A DNA stretch of 64,000 nucleotides from Microbacterium sp. SA39. Its GTDB lineage: Bacteria; Actinomycetota; Actinomycetes; Actinomycetales; Microbacteriaceae. Below are positions 28,455 to 38,567 of the stretch, one piece after another (positions within the stretch are counted from its first letter, which is position 1; each line of letters begins with the position of its first letter). Made by a program: the position numbers and the translations under genes. The notes under the pieces were generated by a model, which was not told where the DNA came from, did no database searches, and saw only the letters and a program-made list of their open reading frames with translations. The DNA lies in NCBI RefSeq assembly GCF_000967865.1, contig NZ_JXRU01000034.1:124001-188000 (forward strand). The letters run 5' to 3'.

Positions 28455-28937
28455 GTGGCAGTGAACCAAGATCTCGTCGGCCGGAGCTTCCCGCCGACGG
28501 CCCCGTACCTCGTCGGCCGGGAGAAGGTGCGCGAGTTCGCGCGCGCCGTCTTCGCCGACGCCCCGCAGCACACCGACGTGGAAGCCGCTCGAGCCCTCGG
28601 CTTCGACGACGTGGTCGCGCCGCCGACCTTCGCGATGGTCATCCAGGACCTCGCCCTCCAGCAGCTGCTCGGGCAGGAGGACTCCGGAATCGTGCTGGCG
28701 CGCACGATCCACGCCGAGCAGCGCTTCAGCTACAGGCGGCCGATCGTCGCCGGCGACGAGCTCACGGCGACGCAGCGCGTCACCGGCATCCGCATGATGG
28801 GCGGCAACGCGATGGTCACCAGCGAAGCCGCGATCACGGATGCCGAGGGTGCGCACGTCGTGACGGCCACGAGCGTGCTGCTCGTCGGAGCCGACGCCAG
28901 CGCGGACGACAGTGCCGACGAAGAGAAGGGCGCCTGA
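28455..28937 (+). CDS. MaoC-like dehydratase, HadA/UPF0336 type
   Basis: The 160-residue protein has the hotdog fold of the UPF0336/HadA group (VGREKVREFARAVFAD, ALGFDDVVAPPTFAMVI). HadA proteins pair with HadB to form (3R)-hydroxyacyl dehydratase; HadA alone lacks the catalytic pair. The GTG start is supported by TAGGAT six bases upstream. It overlaps the HadB-like gene by one base, so they probably form a heterodimer. Confidence 0.8.
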   Translation: MAVNQDLVGRSFPPTAPYLVGREKVREFARAVFADAPQHTDVEAARALGFDDVVAPPTFAMVIQDLALQQLLGQEDSGIVLARTIHAEQRFSYRRPIVAGDELTATQRVTGIRMMGGNAMVTSEAAITDAEGAHVVTATSVLLVGADASADDSADEEKGA

Positions 28938-29335
28938 TGGGATACGTCGTCGGAGACGTGGTGGCCGAGAAGACCGTGCACCTCACCCGGGAATCGCTCG
29001 TGCGCTACGCGGGAGCATCCGGGGACTTCAACCCCATCCACTACCGCGATGACGTCGCGGCATCCGTCGGCCTGCCCGGGGTGCTCGCGCACGGCATGCT
29101 CACGATGGGGATCGCATCGTCGGTCGTGGTCGCCGCTCTCGAGCCGGGCGCGAAGATCCTCGACTACGGCGTGCGGTTCACCAAGCCCGTCGTCGTCGAT
29201 CCGGAGAGCGGAGCCGACCTGCAGGTCGTCGCCACCGTCGGCGCCGTCGATGAGACCGCGGCGCGCCTCGACCTGAAGGTCACCTTCGGCGAGACGACGG
29301 TGCTGGTCAAGGCGCAGCTGCGCGTCGCCGTCTGA
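28937..29335 (+). CDS. MaoC-like dehydratase, HadB type
   Basis: The 132-residue hotdog protein contains the R-hydratase motif GDFNPIHYRDD with the catalytic Asp and His, and LAHGMLTMG. With the HadA-like partner it should dehydrate 3-hydroxyacyl thioesters. The natural substrate is unclear because this lineage has no mycolic acids. It is coupled to murB (TGATGG). Confidence 0.85.
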   Translation: MGYVVGDVVAEKTVHLTRESLVRYAGASGDFNPIHYRDDVAASVGLPGVLAHGMLTMGIASSVVVAALEPGAKILDYGVRFTKPVVVDPESGADLQVVATVGAVDETAARLDLKVTFGETTVLVKAQLRVAV

Positions 29336-30480
29336 TGGAGGCATCCGAGGTGCGAGACATCGAACCCGTGCGCCTCGCCGAGCTCACCACTCTGCGCACC
29401 GGTGCCGCGCCCGAGCGGATGCGCGAGGCGTTCACGACGCCGGAGCTCGTCGACGCGCTGCGAGACACCTGGGCGGACCGCGACCCGTGGTTCGTGCTGG
29501 GTGGGGGCTCGAATCTGCTCGTCGGGGACGAGCCCTTCGACGGCACCGTCATTCGCGTGCGCACCGAGGGCATCGAGGAACTGCCGTCTCCGCACCCGGG
29601 GCGCATTCGGCTGCGGGCGCAGGCCGGCCATGGGTGGGACGCTTTCGTCGCCTACGCCGTGGAGCACGGCTACGCGGGACTCGAGGCCATGAGCGGCATC
29701 CCCGGCACGGTCGGCGCGGCACCCGTGCAGAACATCGGCGCCTATGGACAGGAGATCCAGGAGACCCTGGTCGAGGTCGAGCTCATCGACGAGGCCACGG
29801 GTGAGATCTCGACGGTGCCGACATCCGAACTCGGTCTCGGCTTCCGCACCTCGGTCCTGAAGCACCACTACGGCAGCGAGCCGCTGCGTCGAGCCGTCAT
29901 CCTGACCGTCACGGTCGACCTCTTCGTGGCCGGCGAGCGCGTGGTCCGCGGCGAGCAGCTGCGCCGAGCACTGGGCCTCGACCACGACGCCCCGGTGACG
30001 CTCGGCTGGGTGCGCGAACGCATCCTCGCCACGCGCGCGTCGAAGGGCATGCTCCTCGACGAGAGCGATCACGACACCTGGAGCGTCGGGTCGTTCTTCC
30101 AGAACGCGATCGTGCCGGAATCCGTGGCCCGCGCGCTGCCGCCGGAGTGCCCTCGGTGGCCTGTCGCTCCCGACCTCGACGCGGTGACCGTGATCCCGCT
30201 GTCCGCCTACGACGGTCTCGTGCCGCAGACGAAGGCCGAGGCTCCCGACGTCAAGGTGAGCGCCGCCTGGCTCATCGAGCAGGCCGGCATCCGCAAGGGG
30301 TTCAAGCTTCCGCGTTCGCGGGCGTCGGTGTCGACCAAGCATGCGCTGGCGCTGACGAATCGCGGGGGCGCCACCGCCGCCGAGGTCTCGGAGCTCGCAC
30401 GCTTCATCCAGGGCCGGGTGCACGCCGAGTTCGGTCTCGTGCTGCAGCCCGAGCCGGTGCTCGTCGGCGTCGAGCTGTAG
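29335..30480 (+). CDS. murB: UDP-N-acetylenolpyruvoylglucosamine reductase
   Basis: MurB reduces UDP-GlcNAc-enolpyruvate to UDP-MurNAc with NADPH and FAD. The 381-residue protein has the FAD-binding VLGGGSNLLV and GIPGTVGAAPVQNIGAYGQE, and SVGSFFQNAIV with the proton-donor Ser. It ends with LQPEPVLVGV. It is the last gene of the HadA-HadB-murB operon, an order often seen in high-GC Gram-positives. Confidence 0.95.
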   Translation: MEASEVRDIEPVRLAELTTLRTGAAPERMREAFTTPELVDALRDTWADRDPWFVLGGGSNLLVGDEPFDGTVIRVRTEGIEELPSPHPGRIRLRAQAGHGWDAFVAYAVEHGYAGLEAMSGIPGTVGAAPVQNIGAYGQEIQETLVEVELIDEATGEISTVPTSELGLGFRTSVLKHHYGSEPLRRAVILTVTVDLFVAGERVVRGEQLRRALGLDHDAPVTLGWVRERILATRASKGMLLDESDHDTWSVGSFFQNAIVPESVARALPPECPRWPVAPDLDAVTVIPLSAYDGLVPQTKAEAPDVKVSAAWLIEQAGIRKGFKLPRSRASVSTKHALALTNRGGATAAEVSELARFIQGRVHAEFGLVLQPEPVLVGVEL

Positions 30481-30499
30481 GAGCGTCGGTCGCCGCGAC

Positions 30500-30505
30500 T
30501 ACACT
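30500..30505 (+). promoter_or_regulatory. Leaderless -10 box of the VOC gene
   Basis: TACACT ends six bases before the ATG at 30512. Confidence 0.55.
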
Positions 30506-30511
30506 CGCGGC

Positions 30512-30913
30512 ATGAGCGGACTGATCCCGTACCTGCTGTTCCCCGGGAACGCGGCCGAGGCGATGCAGCACTATCAGGCGGTGTTCGGCGGCGAGCTGAC
30601 GATGTTCGACTACGCGCAGCTCGGCCGACACGACGGCCCGAGCGACGCGATCGGCCACGCGATGCTGCAGGGTGCCGTGGAGCTCTCGGGTGCGGATGCC
30701 GGGATCGACGACGACGCCGTGCAGATGAACGGCATGTTCCTGTCGCTGCTGGGCACCGCGGACGCATCGACACTCACCGGGTGGTTCGCCGATCTCTCGG
30801 TCGGCGGGAGGGCGATCGATCCCCTGCAGCGGCGGGCATGGGGAGACTGGGATGGAACGCTCGTCGATCGCTACGGCATCCGCTGGCTCATCGGCTACCA
30901 GCCGGAGTCCTGA
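30512..30913 (+). CDS. VOC family protein, PhnB/glyoxalase-like
   Basis: The 133-residue protein starts PYLLFPGNAAEAMQHYQAVFGGEL, the hallmark of the PhnB-like branch of the vicinal oxygen chelate fold, and ends WGDWDGTLVDRYGIRW. Members bind small molecules or metals; no function can be assigned. The start is fixed by the TACACT box six bases upstream. Confidence 0.8.
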   Translation: MSGLIPYLLFPGNAAEAMQHYQAVFGGELTMFDYAQLGRHDGPSDAIGHAMLQGAVELSGADAGIDDDAVQMNGMFLSLLGTADASTLTGWFADLSVGGRAIDPLQRRAWGDWDGTLVDRYGIRWLIGYQPES

Positions 30914-30947
30914 CCCGGCGGAGTCGCCGAGACCCCGGTTTCGCGTC

Positions 30948-30985
30948 GAGACCCCCTCTTGCGGGCGTCTGCAAGAGGGGGTCTC
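30948..30985. terminator. Bidirectional terminator between VOC gene and aminotransferase
   Basis: GAGACCCCCTCTTGC (30948-30962) and its complement (30971-30985) flank an 8-base loop between convergent genes. A further GAGACCCCG copy lies at about 30929-30937. Confidence 0.75.
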
Positions 30986-31018
30986 GGCCGCAGGGCGGGG
31001 TCCCGGCGACCAGAGCGG

Positions 31019-32218
31019 TCAGGCGAACAGGCGCTGGAGGCGCTGCACTCCCTCGAGGAGCTGGTCGTCACCGAGCGCGTACGACAGGCGCAGGTATCCG
31101 CTCGGCCCGAACGCCTCGCCGGGGACGACGGCGACCTCGGCCTGCTCGAGGATCAGGTCGGCCAGTTCGAGCGAGGTGGTCGGCGTGACGCCGCCCCACG
31201 TGCGGCCGAGGAGTCCCTGGACGTCGGGGTACACGTAGAACGCGCCGAGCGGGTTCGGCACGCGGACGCCGCCGATCTTCGACAGCTCGGCGACGATGAG
31301 GCGACGACGGCGGTCGAAGGCCTCGCGCATCTGCTCGGCCTCGGTCTGCGGGCCGTTCAGCGCAGCGATGGCCGCCTTCTGCGCGACGTTGTTCACGTTG
31401 CTCGACAGGTGCGACTGCAGGTTGCCGGCGATCTTGATCGCGTCGGCGGGACCGACCATCCAGCCCACGCGCCACCCGGTCATGGCGTAGGTCTTCGCCA
31501 CGCCGTTCACGAGAATCGTCTGGCCGGCGACCTCGGGGACCGCCTCGACGATGGAGGTCGCCTTCGTGCCCTCGTAGGTGAGGTTCTGGTAGATCTCATC
31601 GCTGATGATCCAGATGCCGTGCTCGAGCGCCCACTCGCCGATGGCACGGGTCTCGTCCGCCGTGTAGACCGAGCCGGTGGGGTTCGAGGGGGAGACGAAC
31701 ACGAGCGCGGTGGTGCGCTCGGTGCGCGCGGCCTCGAGCTGCTCGACGGTGACCTTGTAGTCCTGGTCGGCGCCGGCGAACACCTCGACGGGCGTGCCGT
31801 CGGCCAGACGGATCGCCTCGGGGTACGTGGTCCAGTACGGAGCGGGCAGCAGCACCTCGTCGCCCGGGTTCACCACGGCCTGGAACGCCTGGTACACCGA
31901 CTGCTTGCCGCCGTTGGTCACGATGACCTGGCTCGGCGAGACCTCGAGTCCCGAGTCGCGCAGCGTCTTCGCGGCGATGGCTTCACGCAGCGCCGGGAGG
32001 CCGGGGGCCGGGGTGTAGCGGTAGCTCGCCGGGTCGGCCAGGGCCTCGGCAGCGGCATCCACGATGAACTGCGGCGTCGCGAAGTCCGGCTCGCCGGCGG
32101 CGTACGAGATGATCGCCTTGCCTTCGGCCTTGAGGGCCTTGGCCTTCGCGTCGACCTTGAGGGTCGCGGATTCGGCGATGGCGGACAGCTTGCGAGAGAG
32201 AGGAGCGCGTTCGGTCAC
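31019..32218 (-). CDS. Class I aminotransferase, aspartate aminotransferase type
   Basis: The 399-residue PLP enzyme has [14 protein letters not shown], the Schiff-base lysine in [12 protein letters not shown], and [15 protein letters not shown] at the end. It resembles bacterial aspartate aminotransferase Ib, moving amino groups between aspartate or related amino acids and 2-oxoglutarate. The GTG at 32218 is supported by TACGCT seven bases upstream on the minus strand; longer frames are open but not family-like. Exact substrate range is uncertain. Confidence 0.85.
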   Translation of the reverse strand: MTERAPLSRKLSAIAESATLKVDAKAKALKAEGKAIISYAAGEPDFATPQFIVDAAAEALADPASYRYTPAPGLPALREAIAAKTLRDSGLEVSPSQVIVTNGGKQSVYQAFQAVVNPGDEVLLPAPYWTTYPEAIRLADGTPVEVFAGADQDYKVTVEQLEAARTERTTALVFVSPSNPTGSVYTADETRAIGEWALEHGIWIISDEIYQNLTYEGTKATSIVEAVPEVAGQTILVNGVAKTYAMTGWRVGWMVGPADAIKIAGNLQSHLSSNVNNVAQKAAIAALNGPQTEAEQMREAFDRRRRLIVAELSKIGGVRVPNPLGAFYVYPDVQGLLGRTWGGVTPTTSLELADLILEQAEVAVVPGEAFGPSGYLRLSYALGDDQLLEGVQRLQRLFA

Positions 32219-32225
32219 GGTTACG

Positions 32226-32231
32226 AGCGTA
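32226..32231 (-). promoter_or_regulatory. Leaderless -10 box of the aminotransferase gene
   Basis: TACGCT on the minus strand lies seven bases before the GTG at 32218. Confidence 0.5.
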
Positions 32232-32269
32232 CTCGGGTCGCCCGCTGCGACGCCGGGCGAGTCGCCGTC

Positions 32270-32285
32270 AAGAACCGCGGTTCTT
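32270..32285. repeat. 16-bp palindrome downstream of ald
   Basis: AAGAACCGCGGTTCTT is a perfect palindrome about 40 bases upstream of the aminotransferase -10 box and about 100 bases after the ald stop. It may be an operator or part of the ald terminator. Confidence 0.45.
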
Positions 32286-32381
32286 TCGCGGATCAGCCGG
32301 GGCGCCAGGATGCTGGATCGAAAACGTCGCTCCGCGGGCTGCCGGGGATGCGTTTCTGATCCAGGCCGATGCTCCGACCCG

Positions 32382-33476
32382 TCAGGCGGTGGCGAACCCG
32401 TGCGCCTGGGCCACGGCATCCAGCGTGATCCGCCCCGCGTGCACGTTCAGGCCTTTCGCGAGGGCCGGATCTTCGGATGCCGCGCGCTCCCAGCCCTTAC
32501 CGGCGATGGCGGAGACGTAGGGGAGGGTCGCGTTGGTCAGCGCACGGGTCGCCGTCTCGGGCACCGCTCCCGGCATGTTCGCCACGCAGTAGTAGATCGC
32601 GTCGTGCACCGCGAACGTGGGGTCGTCGTGCGTGGTCGGACGCGAGCCCTCGAAGCATCCGCCCTGGTCGATCGCGATGTCGACGAGCACCGCTCCCTGC
32701 TTCATCCCTGAGACCATGTCGTCGGTGACGAGCTTCGGGGCAGCGGCGCCGGGGATGAGCACCGAGCCGATCACGAGGTCGGCGGTCGCGAGCTCCTCTG
32801 CGATGTCGTACCGGCTCGAGGCGCGGGTCTCGAGTGCGCCGCCGTAGCGGTGTTCGAGCTCGCGCAGGCGGGGGAGCGAGATGTCGATGACGGTGACCTT
32901 CGAGCCGAGGCCGAGCGCGTTGGCCGCGGCGTGCTCACCGGCGACGCCGCCGCCGATGACGACGGTCTTCGCGCGCGGGGTGCCGGCGATGCCGCCGAGC
33001 AGCATGCCGCGGCCGCCGTTCGAGCGCAGCAGCGAGTACGAGCCCATGGTCACCGAGAGGCGTCCGGCGATCTCGCTCATCGGCACGAGCAGCGGAAGGC
33101 TGCGGTCGGGCAGCTGCACGGTCTCGTAGGCGACCGCCGTCGTGCCGGCGTCGACGAGGGCAGACGTCAGGGCGCGGTCGGCGGCGAGGTGCAGGTAGGT
33201 GAAGAGCGTCAGGTCGGGGCGGAGGAATCCGTACTCCTGTGCGATCGGCTCCTTGACCTTGATCAGCAGGTCGGCCTCGGCCCACGCTTCGGCCGCGGTC
33301 TCGACGATCTCGGCTCCGACGGCCCGGTAGGCGTCGTCATCGATGCGCGAACCGATACCGGCCCCGGACTGCACGAGCACGCGGTGGCCCTCGTGCACCA
33401 GGCGGTCGGCGCCTGCGGGCGTCAGCGCGACGCGGTTCTCGTTGTTCTTGACCTCGGTGGGCACGCCGATCTTCAT
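32382..33476 (-). CDS. ald: Alanine dehydrogenase
   Basis: The enzyme reversibly deaminates L-alanine to pyruvate with NAD. The 364-residue product starts [20 protein letters not shown]. It has [11 protein letters not shown], the active-site LFTYLHLAA, the Rossmann motif [12 protein letters not shown] and the C-terminal [15 protein letters not shown]. The ATG at 33476 has GGAGG upstream; a longer frame exists but is not family-like. The divergent Lrp gene is its likely regulator, as AldR is for ald in mycobacteria. Confidence 0.95.
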   Translation of the reverse strand: MKIGVPTEVKNNENRVALTPAGADRLVHEGHRVLVQSGAGIGSRIDDDAYRAVGAEIVETAAEAWAEADLLIKVKEPIAQEYGFLRPDLTLFTYLHLAADRALTSALVDAGTTAVAYETVQLPDRSLPLLVPMSEIAGRLSVTMGSYSLLRSNGGRGMLLGGIAGTPRAKTVVIGGGVAGEHAAANALGLGSKVTVIDISLPRLRELEHRYGGALETRASSRYDIAEELATADLVIGSVLIPGAAAPKLVTDDMVSGMKQGAVLVDIAIDQGGCFEGSRPTTHDDPTFAVHDAIYYCVANMPGAVPETATRALTNATLPYVSAIAGKGWERAASEDPALAKGLNVHAGRITLDAVAQAHGFATA

Positions 33477-33573
33477 CGATCCTCCAGCACTAGATTGCGT
33501 GCGTCCAGGTTCGCAGAAACGTCGATCGTGCAACAGATTTGCTGAAGATCATTCGGACTTAGGGCTGATCCTG

Positions 33574-33579
33574 CATAAT
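33574..33579 (+). promoter_or_regulatory. Leaderless -10 box of the Lrp gene
   Basis: CATAAT ends seven bases before the ATG at 33587. The 110-base ald-lrp gap that holds it must also carry the ald promoter. Confidence 0.55.
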
Positions 33580-33586
33580 CGTTCGG

Positions 33587-34096
33587 ATGGACACGACCTC
33601 GACCGGGCCCCAGCCGAACACCGTTCGGGCTCCGGCGCTCGACCCGACCGACGCCCGCATCGTGCAGCTGCTCGCCGACGACGGACGGATGACGAACGCC
33701 GAGCTCGCGGGCCACCTCGGGGTCGCGCCGTCGACCGCGCACGCACGCCTGCGCGCCCTCGTCGAACGCGGAGTGATCACGGGCTTCCACGCGAGCGTGG
33801 ACGAGCGGATGCTGGGTGCCGGCCTCCAGGCGATCATCGGGGTGACGCTGCGTCCGAGCGGGCGGAGAGAGAGCATCGTCGAGTTCGCGGAACGCGTGCG
33901 CGTGCTGCCCCAGGTGATCCAGGTGTTCTTCCTGGGCGGCGACGACGACTTCTTGCTGCACATCGCCGTCGCGGATTCGTCCGAGATGCGCGAGTTCGTG
34001 CTCGAGCACCTCTCGGCGCAGTCGAGCGTCGCATCGACGCGTACGAGCATCGTGTTCGACTACCACCGGAACTCGGTGGCCGCCTCGTTCGCCTGA
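33587..34096 (+). CDS. Lrp/AsnC family regulator, AldR-like
   Basis: The 169-residue protein has an AsnC-type helix-turn-helix (LDPTDARIVQLLADDGRMTNAELAGHLGVAPSTAHARLRAL, about 18-58) and a RAM ligand-binding domain (VFFLGGDDDFLLHIAV). It is divergent from ald, which suggests alanine-responsive control of ald. It ends 5 bases from the convergent toxin gene. Confidence 0.9.
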   Translation: MDTTSTGPQPNTVRAPALDPTDARIVQLLADDGRMTNAELAGHLGVAPSTAHARLRALVERGVITGFHASVDERMLGAGLQAIIGVTLRPSGRRESIVEFAERVRVLPQVIQVFFLGGDDDFLLHIAVADSSEMREFVLEHLSAQSSVASTRTSIVFDYHRNSVAASFA

Positions 34097-34100
34097 GGGG

Positions 34101-34505
34101 TCAGCGCGCCGCGACGGAGACGAGATCCGTGAGGCCGGAGAACACGTCCGCGTCCCGCGACACGAGAGTCAATTCGTGGGCAAGAGCTGTCGCCGCCAAC
34201 ATTCGGTCCACGACATGAGCCCTGGGCGAGATGCCCTGCGTGCTCAGATGTTCCAGCACTCGTTCGTAGGCTGCCGCGCAGCGATCGTCGAAGGGGATCC
34301 CCTCCCCGAACGTCTCGCGAAGGGCTGAAAGACGAGCACTTCGTCGCTTGAACGTCGCGAGGTCCGCCGTGGTGTGGAGGCCATTCGCGAGTTCGACCCA
34401 GCTGAGTGAACTCACCCGCAGGTCGGTGAAATCCGACAACGAGGCTGGAGCCTCGCCGTCCGCATCCGAGGCGATGAGGATGTTGGTGTCGAGCAACGCG
34501 ATCAT
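34101..34505 (-). CDS. vapC: PIN-domain ribonuclease toxin, VapC type
   Basis: The 134-residue PIN protein starts MIALLDTNILIA with the acidic residue D6. Later conserved positions are WVELANG (Glu), HVVDRMLAATALAHELTLVSRDADVF (two Asp). These form the metal site of VapC RNases. It overlaps the antitoxin by ATGA; the alternative start three codons upstream is not needed. Confidence 0.88.
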   Translation of the reverse strand: MIALLDTNILIASDADGEAPASLSDFTDLRVSSLSWVELANGLHTTADLATFKRRSARLSALRETFGEGIPFDDRCAAAYERVLEHLSTQGISPRAHVVDRMLAATALAHELTLVSRDADVFSGLTDLVSVAAR

Positions 34506-34759
34506 CTGTCCCACGCGTCTCGGTCATCATCGAAGTCGGATCGCTCCACCGCGACCTCTTGCGCCCAGCTCGCATCGACGGGCGTTCTGCTGATCGCGCG
34601 ACGGAGATCATCTGCGCGAGTCGGGCGGCGTCGAGGCGGGGGCACCAGGCGCGCGATCTCGCGACGGTGCCGCGTGACCGAATACGTCTCGCCATGCTCG
34701 ACGTCGTCGAGGGCAGAGGTCGGATTCTGGCGCAGGTCGCCGACGGAGATCGTCTTCAT
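34502..34759 (-). CDS. Phd/YefM-type antitoxin
   Basis: The 85-residue protein starts MKTISVGDLRQNPTSALDDVEHGETYSVTRHRREIARLVP, the Phd/YefM DNA-binding fold. Its C-terminus (SWAQEVAVERSDFDDDRDAW) is the likely toxin-binding segment. It is cotranscribed with the PIN toxin. A perfect 28-bp palindrome upstream is the probable operator. The TAGAAT box six bases before the ATG implies a leaderless mRNA. Confidence 0.85.
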   Translation of the reverse strand: MKTISVGDLRQNPTSALDDVEHGETYSVTRHRREIARLVPPPRRRPTRADDLRRAISRTPVDASWAQEVAVERSDFDDDRDAWDR

Positions 34760-34765
34760 CCAGCC

Positions 34766-34799
34766 ATTCTAGCAAATCTAGATAATTATCTAGATTTGC
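34766..34799 (-). promoter_or_regulatory. Operator-promoter of the Phd/VapC pair
   Basis: A perfect 28-bp palindrome spans 34772-34799 (each half GCAAATCTAGATAA). It directly abuts TAGAAT (34771-34766 on the minus strand), which lies six bases before the antitoxin ATG. It is strongly AT-rich within a high-GC region. Binding here would block RNA polymerase, giving autoregulation. Confidence 0.75.
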
Positions 34800-34829
34800 G
34801 TCACTGCACGGAGGCTCAGCGCGGCCGGA

Positions 34830-35264
34830 TCAAGAACCGAAGGATGCCGGCAGCGCGCAGTAGTCAGCGGTTCGCCGTTCCGGGGCGTCGGGATCCGTGA
34901 CGTCGACGAGCGCGGATGCCACGCTGTGCGGCGGCTCGTCTCCCGCCATCTGCCACAGGGTGAAGTTCCACACACCGCGAGTGCTTTCGCTCAGCAGCTC
35001 GGCCGGCCCCGACACGACCAGGACACGGCCGTCCTGCGGCGACGCGCGAAACGGTGAGACGGTCTCGACGCGGAGGTCGGCGGCGTCTCCGGCATCCGAA
35101 TGCGCCCGCTCGATGTTCTGTCCCGCCACCGACAACGCCGTGGCGAGGTCGTCGGCCGTGCGGCGCGAGCGCTCGGCATCCGCTCCGGCGACCGCGAGGA
35201 GGCGGTTCCCTCGGGGGTAGAGATGGAGGAACTCGCCGGCGATGCCGTTCCAGACGTCAGTCAT
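34830..35264 (-). CDS. Uridine kinase-like protein with degenerate P-loop
   Basis: The 144-residue protein reads like a shortened uridine/nucleoside kinase-like P-loop protein: RLLAVAGADAERSRRTADDL occupies the place of a Walker A motif but lacks GxGK[ST]. RVLVVSGPAELLSESTRGVWNF and DVTDPDAP resemble later blocks of that family. If so it is catalytically dead. This family match is from memory and is uncertain. The gene itself is supported by TACGCT six bases before the ATG and by coding-like composition. Confidence 0.6.
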   Translation of the reverse strand: MTDVWNGIAGEFLHLYPRGNRLLAVAGADAERSRRTADDLATALSVAGQNIERAHSDAGDAADLRVETVSPFRASPQDGRVLVVSGPAELLSESTRGVWNFTLWQMAGDEPPHSVASALVDVTDPDAPERRTADYCALPASFGS

Positions 35265-35270
35265 GAATCC

Positions 35271-35276
35271 AGCGTA
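35271..35276 (-). promoter_or_regulatory. Leaderless -10 box of the degenerate kinase-like gene
   Basis: TACGCT on the minus strand ends six bases before the ATG at 35264. Confidence 0.5.
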
Positions 35277-35295
35277 CGACTGCGGCGACGCGAGA

Positions 35296-35332
35296 AGCCC
35301 CTCGCATGCCGGGTCGCGGCATCCGAGGGGCT
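35296..35332 (-). terminator. Terminator after aceB
   Basis: AGCCCCTCGCATGCCG (35296-35311) pairs with CGGCATCCGAGGGGCT (35317-35332) with one mismatch around a 5-base loop. It lies about 20 bases after the aceB stop. Confidence 0.7.
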
Positions 35333-35349
35333 CCTGCTTCTCGAGCGGC

Positions 35350-37005
<1,656 letters not shown>

Positions 37006-37028
37006 GATCTTGAGTCCTTCGCGTGGGT

Positions 37029-37098
37029 GCGTTTCGTCTCGCTTCGCTCGCTCAACGAACGGTCGTTGCGCGAGGAGCGAAGCGACGAGACGAAACGC
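37029..37098. repeat. REP-like palindrome, copy 1 (between aceA and aceB)
   Basis: GCGTTTCGTCTCG (37029-37041) pairs with its complement at 37086-37098, and the interior CTCAACGA/TCGTTG also pairs. Related copies are at 49379-49460 and 50857-50934. Confidence 0.8.
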
Positions 37099-37105
37099 GA
37101 ACGGA

Positions 37106-38446
37106 TCAATGGAACTGAGCGGCTTCGGTGGAGCCGGCGAGGGCGAGTGTCGCGCTGTCGGGGTTGAGCGCAGTGGAGATGACGTCGAAGTAGCCGGTAC
37201 CCGCCTCGCGCTGGTGCTTGGTGGCGGTGTAGCCGTGCGCTTCGGCGGCGAACTCGGCTTCCTGCAGCTCGACGTACGCGCTCATGGCGCGTTCGGCGTA
37301 GCCGCGGGCGAGGTCGAACATCGAGTGGTTCAGGGCGTGGAACCCGGCCAGGGTGATGAACTGGAACTTGTAGCCCAGGTCGGCCAGGTCCTGCTGGAAG
37401 GTCGCGATCTCGGCGTCGGAGAGGTGCCGCTTCCAGTTGAAGCTCGGTGAGCAGTTGTAGGCCAGGAGCTTACCGGGGAACTCGGCGTGGATCGCGGCGG
37501 CGAATTCGCGAGCGAGCTCGATGTCGGGCTCGCCCGTCTCCACCCAGAGCAGGTCGGCATAGGGGGCGAAGGCGAGTCCGCGGCTGATGACCGACTCGAT
37601 GCCGGGTCGGATGCGGTAGAACCCCTCCGTGGTGCGCTCGCCGGTGGTGAACTGCTGGTCGCGCTCGTCGACATCGCTCGTGAGCAGGTCGGCGGCGAGG
37701 GCGTCGGTCCGGGCGATGATGACGGTCGGCACGCCCGCGACATCGGCCGCGAGACGCGCGGCGTTCAGGGTGCGGATGTGCTGCTGCGTCGGCACGAGCA
37801 CCTTGCCGCCGAGGTGGCCGCACTTCTTCTCGCTGGCCAGCTGGTCCTCCCAGTGGATGCCGGCGGCGCCGGACTGGATGAGCGACTGCGCGAGCTCGTA
37901 GGCGTTCAGCGGACCGCCGAAGCCGGCCTCGGCATCCGCGACGATCGGGGCGAGCCAGTCCTGGGTGATCTCACCCTGTCCCGCCAGCGCCTCGGCGTGC
38001 TCGAGCTGGTCCTGACGGATCAGAGCGTTGTTGATGCGGCGGACGACGGCGGGAACGGAGTTCGCCGGGTACAGCGACTGGTCGGGGTACGTCTGACCGG
38101 CGAGGTTGCCGTCGGCGGCGACCTGCCAGCCGGAGAGGTAGATGGCCTTCAGGCCTGCGCGCACCTGCTGCACGGCCTGCCCGCCGGTGTACGCGCCGAG
38201 CGCCCGGACGTAGTCCTCGGTGTGCAGCAGGTTCCAGAGGTTCTCGGCACCGCGGTGGGCGAGCGTCGACTCCTCGCGGACCGAGCCCCGGATGCGGATG
38301 ACATCCTCGGCCGTGTAGGTGCGCTCGACGCCGTCCCACCGCGGATCGGTCTCCCAGATCTTCCGAAGCTCCGCGGCCGTCTGGACCTGGTCGCCGGCGC
38401 GGAGGCCGGCGGGGCGAGGTGCGGTGGTTCCTGCGGTGTTCGTCAT
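37106..38446 (-). CDS. aceA: Isocitrate lyase
   Basis: Isocitrate lyase cleaves isocitrate to succinate and glyoxylate, committing carbon to the glyoxylate shunt. The 446-residue product contains the catalytic [14 protein letters not shown], the [10 protein letters not shown] segment and WVETGEPD. The ATG at 38446 follows GAGGAG; the reading frame stays open far upstream over the divergent regulator, but that part is not family-like. It is divergent from the RamB-like gene. Confidence 0.97.
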   Translation of the reverse strand: MTNTAGTTAPRPAGLRAGDQVQTAAELRKIWETDPRWDGVERTYTAEDVIRIRGSVREESTLAHRGAENLWNLLHTEDYVRALGAYTGGQAVQQVRAGLKAIYLSGWQVAADGNLAGQTYPDQSLYPANSVPAVVRRINNALIRQDQLEHAEALAGQGEITQDWLAPIVADAEAGFGGPLNAYELAQSLIQSGAAGIHWEDQLASEKKCGHLGGKVLVPTQQHIRTLNAARLAADVAGVPTVIIARTDALAADLLTSDVDERDQQFTTGERTTEGFYRIRPGIESVISRGLAFAPYADLLWVETGEPDIELAREFAAAIHAEFPGKLLAYNCSPSFNWKRHLSDAEIATFQQDLADLGYKFQFITLAGFHALNHSMFDLARGYAERAMSAYVELQEAEFAAEAHGYTATKHQREAGTGYFDVISTALNPDSATLALAGSTEAAQFH

Positions 38447-38539
38447 GATTTCTCCTCGATGAGAGTCGGTGGCTTGGCATCCACTCTGGGTGAAGTTCTG
38501 GCCCTTGCCCGACCGAAACGGAGGTGAAGAACGCAGGAA

Positions 38540-38560
38540 ATTCTGTTTCTGTGACAGAAT
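38540..38560 (+). promoter_or_regulatory. Operator-promoter of the RamB-like gene
   Basis: ATTCTGT (38540-38546) and ACAGAAT (38554-38560) form an inverted repeat with a 7-base spacer. The right half CAGAAT (38555-38560) is also the -10 box, seven bases before the ATG. This suggests autorepression and perhaps control of aceA. Confidence 0.6.
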
Positions 38561-38567
38561 CGCCGCC

